Shown here: piece by piece, positions 18,627 to 26,910 of the stretch
Layout: each line of letters begins with the position of its first letter
Numbering within the stretch: the stretch's first letter is position 1
Source of the DNA: Halobacteriales archaeon QS_4_70_19
GTDB lineage: Archaea > Halobacteriota > Halobacteria > Halobacteriales > Haloarculaceae
Assembly: GCA_003020985.1 (NCBI GenBank)
Contig: PXRM01000017.1
Coordinates: 37,112 to 101,111, forward strand
Reading direction: 5' to 3'
DNA length: 64,000 nucleotides
Made by a program: the position numbers and the translations under genes
The notes under the pieces: generated by a model
Told to the model about the DNA's origin: nothing
The model's database searches: none
Seen by the model: the letters and a program-made list of their open reading frames with translations, nothing else

Positions 18627-19982
18627 TCAGCCGCTCGTGAACCAGCCCTCGCGGTACCCCTCCCGGAGGAGCGCGACCCCGGCGACGAGGCCGACCAGGC
18701 CCGTGAGGACCTCGCCGACCCCGACCCAGGGCGGGAAGACGAAGCCGAGCCACGAGTCGACCGTCGCGAGCGGGCCACTGTTCGAGGAGCGGCCCTCCAG
18801 CTCGCCGCCGGCGGGGACGTCGTCCGGCTCCTCGGCGAGCGGGTCGTCCGAGGGGCCCAGCCGGTCGGCCTCGTAGACGATGCCCTGGCGGTCGGCCAGC
18901 GAGTACGACCAGACGACGCTCCCGTTGGGGCCGACCTCGATGACGCGGAAGTTGCGCGAGTCGGTCACGAGCGTGTTCCCGTTGGGCAGCCGGTCGGCGT
19001 CGCGGGGCCACGCCAGCTTCGCCCCCGAGCCGGTGCCGTCGTACTCCCAGACGACGGAGCCGTTGCTGGTGTGGACCTCGACGACGCGGTCGTTCTCGGA
19101 GTCCGCGACCAGCAGCGTGTCGTGGCGCTCCAGCCGGTTGGGGTTGTGCTGCTCGTCCATCACCTCGTGGCGCGTCGGCGCGCCGACGACGCCGACGATC
19201 TCACCCGAGGGACGTTCGACCTCGATGGTGACATCGAAGTTGCGGATTGACATCTGGAAGTTGCCGTTCCCCAGCCGGTCGACGTCGTTCATGTGGGTCC
19301 AGTCGCTCTCCGGGCCGCTCCGGCGGAACGCGTCCTGCTCGTCCTCGGGCAGCGGCGCGACGTACTCCTCCCAGAACGGCGTGCCCGGGGTGAGGTGGTC
19401 GGTCGCGTTCCACTGCCAGGTCACCTCGCCGGACTGGTCGACGGTGAACGTCCGGTCGTTGCCCATGTCGATGATGACCGTCTCGCCGTTCGCCAGCCGG
19501 TCGGCGTCGTGGACCTCGTGGTGGGTCGGGAAGGCGTCGTACCAGGAGTGCTCCCAGACGACCTCGTTCGTGTCGGGGTCCACCTCGACGACGCGGTTCA
19601 GGATGCAGCCGTTCTGTCCTGCCGGGCGCTCACCGCTGTAGTAGCGGTCCGGACAGCGGACGTTCTCGGCCTTCGGGTTCTGGCCGAACGAGACGAGCAC
19701 GTTCCCGCTGTCCAGCGCCTCGGCGTCGAACACCCAGGCGTTGGGCGGGTCGTACGTCCAGGTCCGGGTGCCGTTCCGGTCGACGGTGAACGCCTGGCCG
19801 TTGTCCTCGTCGAACCAGCCGTACGCCTGCACGCTGATGAGCGTCTCACCGGGGTAGGCACCCTCGCCGCCCTGCGGGGCGTCGACACTGCCGGACGACG
19901 GGGGTGCCGTGGCGGCCTGCCCGACGAGCAGGGCCACCGAGAGGAGGAGAACGACCGCGGGAACCGCGAGACGGCGATTCAT
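18627..19982 (-). CDS. Second arylsulfotransferase-like propeller protein
   Basis: A 451-residue paralogue of the protein at 9970-11391. It has an N-terminal signal or anchor (residues 5-24), a propeller with the same hallmarks (DWTHMNDVDRL, DEQHNPNRL, VADSENDRVVEV, WPRDADRLPNGNTLVTDS) and a C-terminal membrane helix (LTGLVGLVAGVALL) before the end. The candidate catalytic histidine in DWTHMND is kept. It differs in an inserted CPDRYYSG/NGC region near residue 110, where two cysteines could form a disulfide outside the cell. The start MNRRLAVPAVVLLLSVALL is a typical signal sequence. It is convergent with the acetyltransferase gene. Confidence 0.75.
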   Translation of the reverse strand: MNRRLAVPAVVLLLSVALLVGQAATAPPSSGSVDAPQGGEGAYPGETLISVQAYGWFDEDNGQAFTVDRNGTRTWTYDPPNAWVFDAEALDSGNVLVSFGQNPKAENVRCPDRYYSGERPAGQNGCILNRVVEVDPDTNEVVWEHSWYDAFPTHHEVHDADRLANGETVIIDMGNDRTFTVDQSGEVTWQWNATDHLTPGTPFWEEYVAPLPEDEQDAFRRSGPESDWTHMNDVDRLGNGNFQMSIRNFDVTIEVERPSGEIVGVVGAPTRHEVMDEQHNPNRLERHDTLLVADSENDRVVEVHTSNGSVVWEYDGTGSGAKLAWPRDADRLPNGNTLVTDSRNFRVIEVGPNGSVVWSYSLADRQGIVYEADRLGPSDDPLAEEPDDVPAGGELEGRSSNSGPLATVDSWLGFVFPPWVGVGEVLTGLVGLVAGVALLREGYREGWFTSG

Positions 19983-20114
19983 ACACGCCGAGTACGCGTC
20001 CCCGCGCATATGCGTGACGGTCGGGTAGTCCCGGAACTCCGGCGAACCGTGGTGTCCGGTGTCGAGAGGGTCTGGACCGTCCCGCGGGGCCTCCCTCCGA
20101 CGATGACCGGCCGG

Positions 20115-20345
20115 TCACCCCATCGCGACGTAGGTGTGGGTGTCCTCGACGCCGTCGATGTTCTGGATGGCGTCCGCGGAGATGGTCTTGACGTCCGCCG
20201 GCGAGTCGACGTCCAGCTTCACGATGAGGTCGACGTCGCCAGCGACGACCGCCGCGTCGACGACGCCGCCGATGGCCTCGATCTCCCGGAGCAGGCGGTC
20301 GGCCTCGCCGGTGTGGGCCTTCACCATCACGTAGGCGCGCACCAT
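20115..20345 (-). CDS. Stand-alone Lrp/AsnC ligand-binding (RAM) domain protein
   Basis: A 76-residue protein consisting only of the alpha/beta RAM domain of Lrp/AsnC regulators (RAYVMVKAHTGEADRLL, VDLIVKLDVDSPADV, EDTHTYVAMG). The DNA-binding helix-turn-helix is absent. Such single-domain proteins form oligomers and may sense small molecules. It starts two bases after the stop of the TrkA-like gene, so the two are surely co-transcribed and probably translationally coupled. This supports a role in regulating K+ transport or a shared sensor function, though the ligand is unknown. Confidence 0.85.
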   Translation of the reverse strand: MVRAYVMVKAHTGEADRLLREIEAIGGVVDAAVVAGDVDLIVKLDVDSPADVKTISADAIQNIDGVEDTHTYVAMG

Positions 20346-20347
20346 CG

Positions 20348-21040
20348 TCACTCACCCCCGGCCGCCGTGGCCATCGGCGCCTTGTCGCCCCCGACGATGA
20401 GCTGCCGGACGTCGCCCAGTACGTCGAACCCGGCGATGACGACGAGGCGGTCGCCCTCTTCGAGGGACTGGTCGGCGTCGGGGATCTCGACCGGGCTCCC
20501 GGCCTTCCCGAACGCGAGCAGCCGCGCGTTCGCGGGCATCTCCAGCTCCGACAGCGTGTACCCCCGCATCGGCGACTCCTCGGTCACGGTCAGCTCCACG
20601 AGCTGGACCTCCTGGGCCACGTCCGCGATGGCGCGGCTGTTCCCGCCCAGCAGCGCGTTCTTCGCCAGGACCGCCCCCAGCCGCTCCGGGTAGACGACCT
20701 CGTCCACGTCGCTGGCGTACTTCCGGATGACGTACTCGCGGTAGTCGTCGTCGGCCCGGAGGACCGTCCGGCAGCCGTGGTGGTCGGCGATCATACAGGC
20801 GGTGAAGTTGACGACCAGATCGGGCGTGAGAGCCGCGAGCCCGTCGAACTCCTCCAGATCGAGATCGAGCAGTACCTCCTCGCGGGAGCCGTCCCCCTCG
20901 ACGACGGCGAACCCCTCCTCGCGGAGGCGTTCGACCTTCGTTCGGTCCGGCTCGACGATGACCACGTCGTGGCCCTCCTCGCGGAGCACCCGCGCCGTCC
21001 GCATCCCGACGCGACCGGCTCCGACGATAACGAATCGCAT
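20348..21040 (-). CDS. TrkA-type K+ transport regulator (RCK domain)
   Basis: A 230-residue cytoplasmic protein with an N-terminal Rossmann nucleotide-binding domain (MRFVIVGAGRVGMRTARVL, acidic strand-end VVIVEPDRTKVERL, EEVLLDLDLEEFDGLAALTPD) and a C-terminal RCK-C/TrkA-C domain (LVELTVTEESPMRGYTLSEL, EGDRLVVIAGFDVL). Such proteins bind NAD(H)/ATP or ADP and gate TrkH-type K+ channels, which matter in haloarchaea with molar internal K+. No trkH lies nearby. The start is set by the first-residue position of the Rossmann strand. Confidence 0.88.
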   Translation of the reverse strand: MRFVIVGAGRVGMRTARVLREEGHDVVIVEPDRTKVERLREEGFAVVEGDGSREEVLLDLDLEEFDGLAALTPDLVVNFTACMIADHHGCRTVLRADDDYREYVIRKYASDVDEVVYPERLGAVLAKNALLGGNSRAIADVAQEVQLVELTVTEESPMRGYTLSELEMPANARLLAFGKAGSPVEIPDADQSLEEGDRLVVIAGFDVLGDVRQLIVGGDKAPMATAAGGE

Positions 21041-21417
21041 ACCCGGTCGTTTGCCGGCCGGTGGCAAGTAGCTTTCTCCGGGACGGGACTGGTGGTGACG
21101 GCGCGGCGCCCGTCGCCGTGCCGCCTGCGACTCCGCCCCGCCGGGCACGGACGGGCAGCAGCGGGGTCCGCTGCCCGCCGAACCGGTCCGGCGCGCCGCC
21201 GACGCCCGGACGGTGCGTGGGGGGAGGTGATCGGGATGGAGCGTCGGGCTTCAGGCTGCGGATATCTATCCAAATACGATTACTATCGAGAAAAAGCTGA
21301 CATATATCTTTAGATAGCGTGGTAGTAGATGAAAGTAGCTATCTATGGGGGTACTGGTGCCGGTGTCAGCCCGGCAGCAGCGCCCGGACGGACGGCGGGA
21401 TCCCCTTCGCGGTCAAG
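21041..21417. other. Spacer without a clear gene
   Basis: The left part is GC-rich without a convincing frame. The stretch 21250-21345 is AT-rich, with several TATATC/ATATATC words and a repeated TAGCTATCTAT-like element (AGATAGCGTGG, AGTAGCTATCTATGG). It probably contains the promoters for the divergent TrkA-like gene and the small downstream genes. Confidence 0.4.
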
Positions 21418-21501
21418 ATGATGATGATGATTCTGATCGCCCTCGTGCTCCTGGGTGTCGTCATCGTCGTGGACGTGCTCCACTTCCTCGGCGCGTTCTG
21501 A
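21418..21501 (+). CDS. Possible mini membrane protein
   Basis: A run of four methionine codons opens a frame of 27 residues, almost entirely hydrophobic (MILIALVLLGVVIVVDVLHF) and ending LGAF. It could be a single-helix membrane peptide. The frame extends upstream to 21319, but that part (many Ser, Gly, Cys, Arg) does not look coding. The third-position GC bias is weak evidence in so short a gene. Confidence 0.35.
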   Translation: MMMMILIALVLLGVVIVVDVLHFLGAF

Positions 21502-21605
21502 GCGCCCTCGGATGTTCTCCATTCGGTGTCGTGTGATGGTCCGAGATGGGGTTCGATGGTATCATACCGGTACCCTTTTGCCCCGGGAGCCGCTAGCAAG
21601 GGGTA

Positions 21606-21926
21606 ATGATAGAGCGACTCGTCGACCAGGTGGAGAAGGAGTCCCGCGACCTCCAGGTTCTGCAGGCCGTCATCGACCATCATCCGATCGGTATCGTCCG
21701 TGTCTCGAAGGAAACCGGCATCCCGGAGCACAAGGTGCGCTACTCGCTGCGGATGCTGGAGAACGACGGGCTCGTCGACCCGACCCAGCAGGGTGCCGTC
21801 CCCGCCGACGACATCGAGGAGCGCGTCGCGGAGATCAACGACGGCCTGGACGAACTGGCCGAGCGCGTCCGCGCGCTCGCTAGCGAGACCGACGACGTCT
21901 CCGCGCCGCCCGAACACGAGGCCTGA
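21606..21926 (+). CDS. Small winged-helix transcriptional regulator
   Basis: A 106-residue DNA-binding protein. Residues 20-65 form a helix-turn-helix (LQAVIDHHPIGIVRVSKETG then HKVRYSLRMLENDGLVDPT) and the following part is an acidic coiled-coil-like tail (IEERVAEINDGLDELAERV) that probably dimerises. The family is common in haloarchaea and often acts on neighbouring genes. A possible promoter is the TACCCTTTTG word about 35 bases before the ATG. Confidence 0.75.
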   Translation: MIERLVDQVEKESRDLQVLQAVIDHHPIGIVRVSKETGIPEHKVRYSLRMLENDGLVDPTQQGAVPADDIEERVAEINDGLDELAERVRALASETDDVSAPPEHEA

Positions 21927-21999
21927 CCCGGACGCTTCCTCCCGGCTCACCCCACCCGTGACCGTCAGGTTCAGGCGCGTCGCGCGCCTACCGACGACC

Positions 22000-22311
22000 A
22001 TGCCGATTCCTTCGGGCGCCGACCACGACGTGGAGCTCCCCGGGTGGGCCCGCCTACTCGTGGTCCTCGCGGTCGGCGTCGCGATCTCCGGGCTCGCCGA
22101 CTTCGCACTGTCCAGTGCCGGCTACGCCACCCTCGGCACGTTCGCCTGGGCCGTCGGCTACGCCGGGACCGTGATCATCGTCTGGCTGGTCTGGGGACAG
22201 AAGCTCGAACTCGTCGGCGACACGGGCATCGGACACGACGCCACCCCCGAGGAGAACGCGCACGCCGACGACCACCCCGCCGACGACGGCGACCGCCCGG
22301 ACTCGTACTGA
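22000..22311 (+). CDS. Small two-helix membrane protein
   Basis: A 103-residue protein with hydrophobic segments at about residues 17-38 (ARLLVVLAVGVAISGLADF) and 44-64 (TFAWAVGYAGTVIIVWLVWG), then an acidic His/Asp-rich tail of 35 residues (HADDHPADDGDRPD). The tail should lie in the cytoplasm. It sits 73 bases after the winged-helix gene, and the pair may be co-transcribed. Function unknown. Confidence 0.6.
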   Translation: MPIPSGADHDVELPGWARLLVVLAVGVAISGLADFALSSAGYATLGTFAWAVGYAGTVIIVWLVWGQKLELVGDTGIGHDATPEENAHADDHPADDGDRPDSY

Positions 22312-22779
22312 GCAGCTCCCCCTCGCCGTGGTCCTGGCGAGGTGATTCTCCGACGGTGAGAACGCAGTCGCCGACAGATGCCGCTGACGGGGTGAAAACG
22401 GAATGGGGTGGGGGGTGGGGGGAATGCACGGTCCGCAACTGCGGACCCGGTCCGGCGTATCCCGCGTCGGTACATAAAACGGCTCGAACGTTGCACTGTC
22501 TTGCCCTCTCTTGCATCGCCCGGAGCCCGGGCGGTCCCGTCCCTCCGGGGCTCACTACTCTTCATCGTACCACGCCCGTGTGTCGCCGAGCGGCGCGTTC
22601 GTGCCTCGGGAGCGCTCGCGGCCCCGGCGCGCAGCGGGGAACTTCTCGGCGGACTGCTGTCGCTACCGACGGTGGAAACGGAAGGGGGGGGGGGGGTGGG
22701 GATTCGCCCGACAAGTCGGGCAACCGGGGAGAAGAGGGCTGATCATTTAAATAAAGTGGCCAAATGCGCAGGGTCGTCC
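22312..22779. other. G-rich spacer between convergent genes
   Basis: No gene seen. Two G-rich blocks share the flank GAAAACGGAA/GGAAACGGAA: 22405-22422 has G runs of four, six and six split by single T, and 22684-22701 has 13 G, one T and four G. Both could form a G-quadruplex on this strand. A perfect 16-base palindrome (GCCCGAC AA GTCGGGC) lies at 22706-22721. An AT-rich stretch, ATCATTTAAATAAAG, follows at about 22742. Confidence 0.6.
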
Positions 22780-23499
22780 CTACCGTGTCGCCGGACCGTC
22801 CAGCCACTCCTCGACGGCCACGTCGTAGTCGACAGGTGTCCACGATTCCGACTCCGAGTCGGCGTCCACACTGATCTCCAGCCGGTCGTCATCGGATCGG
22901 ACCCGGACGTGACGGTCGCAGAAATGGCTCAGTGCCGCCACTGTCCCGGGCGCCACGCGGCTGGAATCGACCACGAACACGCCCAGGTCGTCGGTCGCGA
23001 TGATCCGACCCGTGAGGAGGTGGACGAACCGGGTCACCTCCCGGTGCGGGGCGTCGGCCAACAGTGACGAGAGCGAGAGCAGGCCGATGCGGACGCCAGT
23101 CGGCTCCCGCGCCGCGAGTTTCTCGTAGAGGAGCGAGAACTCGATCTCGATCGCCGCCAGGTCGCCCGGGCCGTCGATCGGGTCCCCGTGCGTCGTGAAC
23201 CGTTCCTCCTCGTGGTCGTCCGTCCCAGTACAGTCGACGATTCCGAGCATCGACCGGGTGACGGGCCACGGTGAGTCGTCGAGTCGCTGGAGCAGCGCTC
23301 GCCCGCTGATATCGGCGGACAGGAGCAGGACGCACTCGCGTCTGCCGGCCGACGCCAGCAGGTTCAGCGCCACCTCGTGCGCACCACCCCCCGATGGCCC
23401 ACTGACCAGGAGGTTCGTCCCCGGGGCCGCCTGACTGACGGGGAGGCCGGGCGGGAACCCGTAGGCTGCGTGGCCCTCCTCGTCGGAGTCCGGCCTCAT
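22780..23499 (-). CDS. RecA/KaiC-like protein with degenerate Walker A (DUF7504 type)
   Basis: A 239-residue protein with the outline of a KaiC/RecA ATPase core. The P-loop position reads GPSGGGAHEVALNLL, where the usual GKT/S is replaced by GAHE, so ATP binding by the normal mode is doubtful. A hydrophobic Walker-B-like strand DLGVFVVDSS is kept near residue 180. It looks like the haloarchaeal family called DUF7504 (name from memory). Members are often found near sensory genes, but here it stands alone. A TATTTATGC element (minus strand, near 23645) may be its promoter, giving a long leader. Confidence 0.65.
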   Translation of the reverse strand: MRPDSDEEGHAAYGFPPGLPVSQAAPGTNLLVSGPSGGGAHEVALNLLASAGRRECVLLLSADISGRALLQRLDDSPWPVTRSMLGIVDCTGTDDHEEERFTTHGDPIDGPGDLAAIEIEFSLLYEKLAAREPTGVRIGLLSLSSLLADAPHREVTRFVHLLTGRIIATDDLGVFVVDSSRVAPGTVAALSHFCDRHVRVRSDDDRLEISVDADSESESWTPVDYDVAVEEWLDGPATR

Positions 23500-24080
23500 G
23501 CTCGGCCCCTGTCGCCGCCGGACCGGTACTTCCCGTGCCGTCGGCCGTCCCGTTCGGACCGCTGGCTTCCCCGGCCGATGGACCCCTCGGGGCCGACACA
23601 CCGAACCGTCGCCTCGTCCATGCGGTGGTCAAGAGAGAACTCCCGCATAAATATTGTCATGGACGATATGAAAGTATATCCGTGCGGTGCGCTCTCAAGC
23701 ACGACGGCCCAGCCAGCTACCGCGGCTAGCGTACTGATCCACAGCCTCCCCCGTGGCGTGGGCAGGTCCCTTTGACACGCTCGAAGAGGAGTCCCCGGAG
23801 AGGGGAATCCCGTTGCCAGTGTGGTCACTCGTTCCCGTAGCGATCGCGGCAGGCGGCCACGCCCGATCGCTACACGTGGACGAGGCGGGGTCAGGCACTT
23901 AATCGAAATCACTACCAGCCGGAGAGGTCCAGTGTCGTCGCGACCGGGCCCTCACCCGGTGACGCTCGCGGCTACACCGCTGAGGACTCGTTCTGCTCGT
24001 CCTCGCGGATCCGCCTCCGAGGTCGAGAACGGAGCCGACGAGACACGGCTGTGCCGTGGCCCGTGCTCCCGAACGAGGTA
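23500..24080. other. Spacer without a convincing gene
   Basis: No frame here has good coding character on either strand. The stretch 23645-23690 is AT-rich, with promoter-like words. A 10-base inverted repeat (GTAGCGATCG at 23837-23846, CGATCGCTAC at 23864-23873) could form a hairpin. The spacer ends at tRNA-Pro. Confidence 0.45.
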
Positions 24081-24151
24081 CGGGACCGCCGAGAATTGAA
24101 CTCGGGTCCTACGGACCCCATCCGCAGAGGATACCACTACCCCACGGTCCC
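24081..24151 (-). tRNA. tRNA-Pro (anticodon GGG)
   Basis: Full cloverleaf on the minus strand: acceptor arms GGGACCG/CGGTCCC, anticodon stem TGCGG/CCGTA with loop ATGGGGT giving anticodon GGG, and T-arm CCGAG-TTCAATT-CTCGG. The discriminator base is G. No intron is visible. It decodes CCC/CCU proline codons. Confidence 0.93.
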
Positions 24152-24261
24152 TTGCAATCCGGCGAACGGCGGTCCGGGTAAAGAGGGTGTCGTTTCGGTC
24201 GCCACGGCCGGCAGCGTCAACGGCCAGCCGCGAGTCGTCCTGCGCATATGCTGCCCTGCCG

Positions 24262-25149
24262 TTGCAGACGCCGAACGAACACATCGGGACGCTGGTGAGC
24301 GATCCGGTCGCGGGGGCGGTCGCGTTCGCGGGGGACCTCATCGTCTTCGTCCTGACCGTCGTCGTGTTCTGCCTGCTGGGGCGTACCGTGGTCGTCCCGG
24401 TCGTCACGCGGTTGCTGGACGCCCGGAACGTGCAGCCGACGCTGGCGAAACCCGCGCAGAAGCTCACGCTCGCGGCCGTCGTGTTCGTGGCCGTCGCGGT
24501 CGGGTTCGCCATCGCCGGGTTCGGGAACCTGCTCACCTCGCTGGCGACCATCGCCGCGGCGCTGACGCTGGCCATCGGCTTCGCCTCGCAGGACGTCATC
24601 GGCAACCCCGTCGCCGGCGTCTTCCTCATCGCCGACCCGAAGACCCGCATCGGTGACCGGGTGGAGTGGGACGACCGGAAGGGGATCGTCGAGGACATCA
24701 GCTTCCGCGTCTCCCGCGTCCGGACGTTCGACAGCGAGTTCGTGACGGTCCCGAACTCGGAGCTGGCGAACACGGCCATCGCTAACCCTGTGGTGAGGGA
24801 CGAGCTCCGCATCACGTCCCCCTTCGGCGTCGGCTACGAGGGCGACCTCGACCACGCCCAGCGGGTCATCATCGGGGAGGCCGAGAACCACGACGACGTC
24901 CTCGACGAGCCCGCGGCATCGACGCGCGTGACCGGACTCGCGGACTCGTACGTCGGCATCCAGTCGCGGTTCCGGATCGACGCCGCGTCGCGGGCCGACT
25001 TCGCGAGGATTCGCTCCGAGTACGTCCAGGCCGCCAAGGAGCGCTGCGACGAGGAGGGTATCGACATGCCGTATCCCCACCAGGAACTCGTCGGCGGTAT
25101 CGACGTGGAGATGCACGAGGCGGGGGCCGAGGTACCCGCGAACGACTGA
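24262..25149 (+). CDS. MscS-family mechanosensitive channel
   Basis: A small mechanosensitive channel that releases solutes when the membrane is stretched. Two N-terminal helices (GAVAFAGDLIVFVLTVVVF and LAAVVFVAVAVGFAIAGF) are followed by the pore helix (SLATIAAALTLAIGFASQD) and the cytoplasmic beta/alpha domain with the family segment PVAGVFLIADP and RVRTFDSEFVTVPNSEL. The start is uncertain: TTG at 24262 gives 295 residues; a GTG at 24187 would add 25 residues without membrane or family features and crowd the divergent tRNA-Pro promoter. The nearby ATG at 24248 is out of frame. Confidence 0.85.
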   Translation: MQTPNEHIGTLVSDPVAGAVAFAGDLIVFVLTVVVFCLLGRTVVVPVVTRLLDARNVQPTLAKPAQKLTLAAVVFVAVAVGFAIAGFGNLLTSLATIAAALTLAIGFASQDVIGNPVAGVFLIADPKTRIGDRVEWDDRKGIVEDISFRVSRVRTFDSEFVTVPNSELANTAIANPVVRDELRITSPFGVGYEGDLDHAQRVIIGEAENHDDVLDEPAASTRVTGLADSYVGIQSRFRIDAASRADFARIRSEYVQAAKERCDEEGIDMPYPHQELVGGIDVEMHEAGAEVPAND

Positions 25150-25233
25150 CGAACGGCGGGATCAGTAGTCGAAACGTCCTTTCCTGTCTGTAATCGGTGG
25201 GGTTCGGAGGTCGTATGGGCCTGTCCAGAGCAA

Positions 25234-26199
25234 TCAGACGAGGACCCGTTCGAGGTCGACCACGACGCCGCGGTCGGCGTCCGGGTCGCCGACGAGCCGG
25301 CCGATGCAGACCGCCGCGTCGTTCGGGAGGGTGCAGGCCACCAGCGGTGCGTCCTCGCCCTCGCCCGGCGCCGGGCTGTCCCCTGCGCCGCCCCCTCTTT
25401 CGGGTGCGTCGACCCCCAGGACGCCGGGCGCGTAGACGGGTGCGCCCTGAGCGACCTCGTGGGCCGCGTTCCGGGCGATCGTCACGCGGGGAAGGTGTTC
25501 GAGCGCCCGTTCGGCCGGCTGGACCACCTCGCGGAGGGGCGACTCGTGGCCGTCCTCGCGCCAGACCGCCAGCGCGTCCGTCAGGACGTGCATCGTCACG
25601 AGCGTCGTGTCGTCGAACGTGCCGGTCGCGGTCCGGCGGAGGTCGCCCATGTTCGCGCCCGTCCCCAGCGCCAGCCCGAGGTCGTGACAGAGCTTCCGGA
25701 CGTAGGTGCCGGCCTCGCAGCCGATGCGCAGGAGGACGCGACGGTCCCCTCGCTCCAGCAGGTCGAGGTCGTGGACCGTCCGGACCCGGAGCCGCCGGCT
25801 CACCGCGGACTTCCGGGGTGGCTTCTGGAGCAGCGGCCCCTCGAACTCGGCGACGGTCGCGTCCAGGTCGGCGGGCGCCGGGCGGTGGAGTTCGAGGACG
25901 GCGACGTACTCTTTTCGCGCGTCGTCGAGCGCCTGCGCGGCGCGCGTCGCGTCACCCAGCAGGAGCGGAAGCGACCCCGTCACCTTCGGGTCGAGCGTGC
26001 CGGCGTGGGCCGCGCGGTCGACCCGCGTCGGGGCGTCCGTCGCGGTCAGGGCGCCGGCCACGAGGTCCCGCGCCCAGGCCGCGACCTGATGGGCGGAGGG
26101 GCCGGGGGGCTTGTCCAGGTTGACGACGCCGAACGCCAGTAGCTCCGGGACGGACCGCTCGTCGGGCGCCGGCCGGAGCGGGGCGTCGGCGGCCGTCAT
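25234..26199 (-). CDS. truB: tRNA pseudouridine synthase B / Cbf5-like
   Basis: Pseudouridine synthase that with H/ACA guide RNAs modifies rRNA in archaea and can make pseudouridine 55 in tRNA. Catalytic Asp70 lies in AHAGTLDPKVTGSLPL, and the conserved YVRKLCHDLG and the archaeal TRAAQALDDARKEYVAV motif are present. The C-terminal PUA domain (APVYAPGVLGV to VVVDLERVLV) has a Gly/Glu-rich insert. With 321 residues it is of normal size. The start lies one base after the stop of cmk, so the two are co-transcribed, as in many haloarchaea. Confidence 0.93.
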   Translation of the reverse strand: MTAADAPLRPAPDERSVPELLAFGVVNLDKPPGPSAHQVAAWARDLVAGALTATDAPTRVDRAAHAGTLDPKVTGSLPLLLGDATRAAQALDDARKEYVAVLELHRPAPADLDATVAEFEGPLLQKPPRKSAVSRRLRVRTVHDLDLLERGDRRVLLRIGCEAGTYVRKLCHDLGLALGTGANMGDLRRTATGTFDDTTLVTMHVLTDALAVWREDGHESPLREVVQPAERALEHLPRVTIARNAAHEVAQGAPVYAPGVLGVDAPERGGGAGDSPAPGEGEDAPLVACTLPNDAAVCIGRLVGDPDADRGVVVDLERVLV

Positions 26200-26200
26200 C

Positions 26201-26779
26201 TCAGAACTCGTACCGGACGCCCTCGACGGGCGTCTTCCCCTCGTCGGCCTCGGGGGTGTAGGACTCGACCACCGCGCGGAGCGCCTCGACGACGCCGTCC
26301 GGGTCCAGCCGGGAGGTGTTCAGCACGAGGTCGTAGATGGAGAGCTCCTCGATGTCGATGCCGTAGTACTCCCGGTAGCGGGAGGCCTCGGACGCGGCGC
26401 GGGCACGGGTCTCCTCGCGGGCGCGCTCGACGGACTTGTCCTCCCGCTCGGCGATGCGCTCGGCGCGGATTTCCAGCGGCGCGGAGAGCCAGATCCGGAA
26501 GTCGGCGTGTTCGCCGGCCATCCAGCCCGCGAGCCGTGACTCGAGGACGAGGTGGTCGCGCTCGGCGGCGGTTTCGCGGAGCCGCCGGTCCAGGTCGCGG
26601 TCGATGCTGTCGTCCTCCTCGGCCGCCCGGTTCAGCTCCAGCGGCGTCACGCTGCGGTCGTCGGCGAGCGCCCGGAAGATGTCACCCCCGCTGACGTGGT
26701 CGTAGCCGAGCGCCTCGGCGAGTCCGGCCGCGGCAGTGCTCTTTCCACTGCCGGCGGGGCCGGAGATGGTAATCAACAT
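26201..26779 (-). CDS. cmk: Cytidylate kinase, archaeal type
   Basis: Phosphorylates CMP and dCMP with ATP. The 192-residue protein begins with the P-loop GPAGSGKST at residues 7-15, followed by HVSGGDIFR (substrate-binding), [12 protein letters not shown] and the lid RIAEREDKS. The short form without the bacterial insertion matches the archaeal Cmk2 group. The internal start [14 protein letters not shown] is the canonical one. First gene of a cmk-truB operon. Confidence 0.93.
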   Translation of the reverse strand: MLITISGPAGSGKSTAAAGLAEALGYDHVSGGDIFRALADDRSVTPLELNRAAEEDDSIDRDLDRRLRETAAERDHLVLESRLAGWMAGEHADFRIWLSAPLEIRAERIAEREDKSVERAREETRARAASEASRYREYYGIDIEELSIYDLVLNTSRLDPDGVVEALRAVVESYTPEADEGKTPVEGVRYEF

Positions 26780-26910
26780 GTGTCCCCTCCGTCGCTGGCG
26801 TTCAAAATCGTTGTCCTTGTCCCGACTGTTTGCGGCCCCGTGGCGTGGTGTCACGGCGTGGACGGCCTACAGCCGGCCCGGAGGCGCCGTCCGCGGACGG
26901 GGGGTCGGGT

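Noticed and set aside
24187..24261. GTG at 24187 as mscS start.
   Set aside because: It adds 25 residues without family match and leaves little room for the divergent tRNA-Pro promoter; kept only as an alternative.
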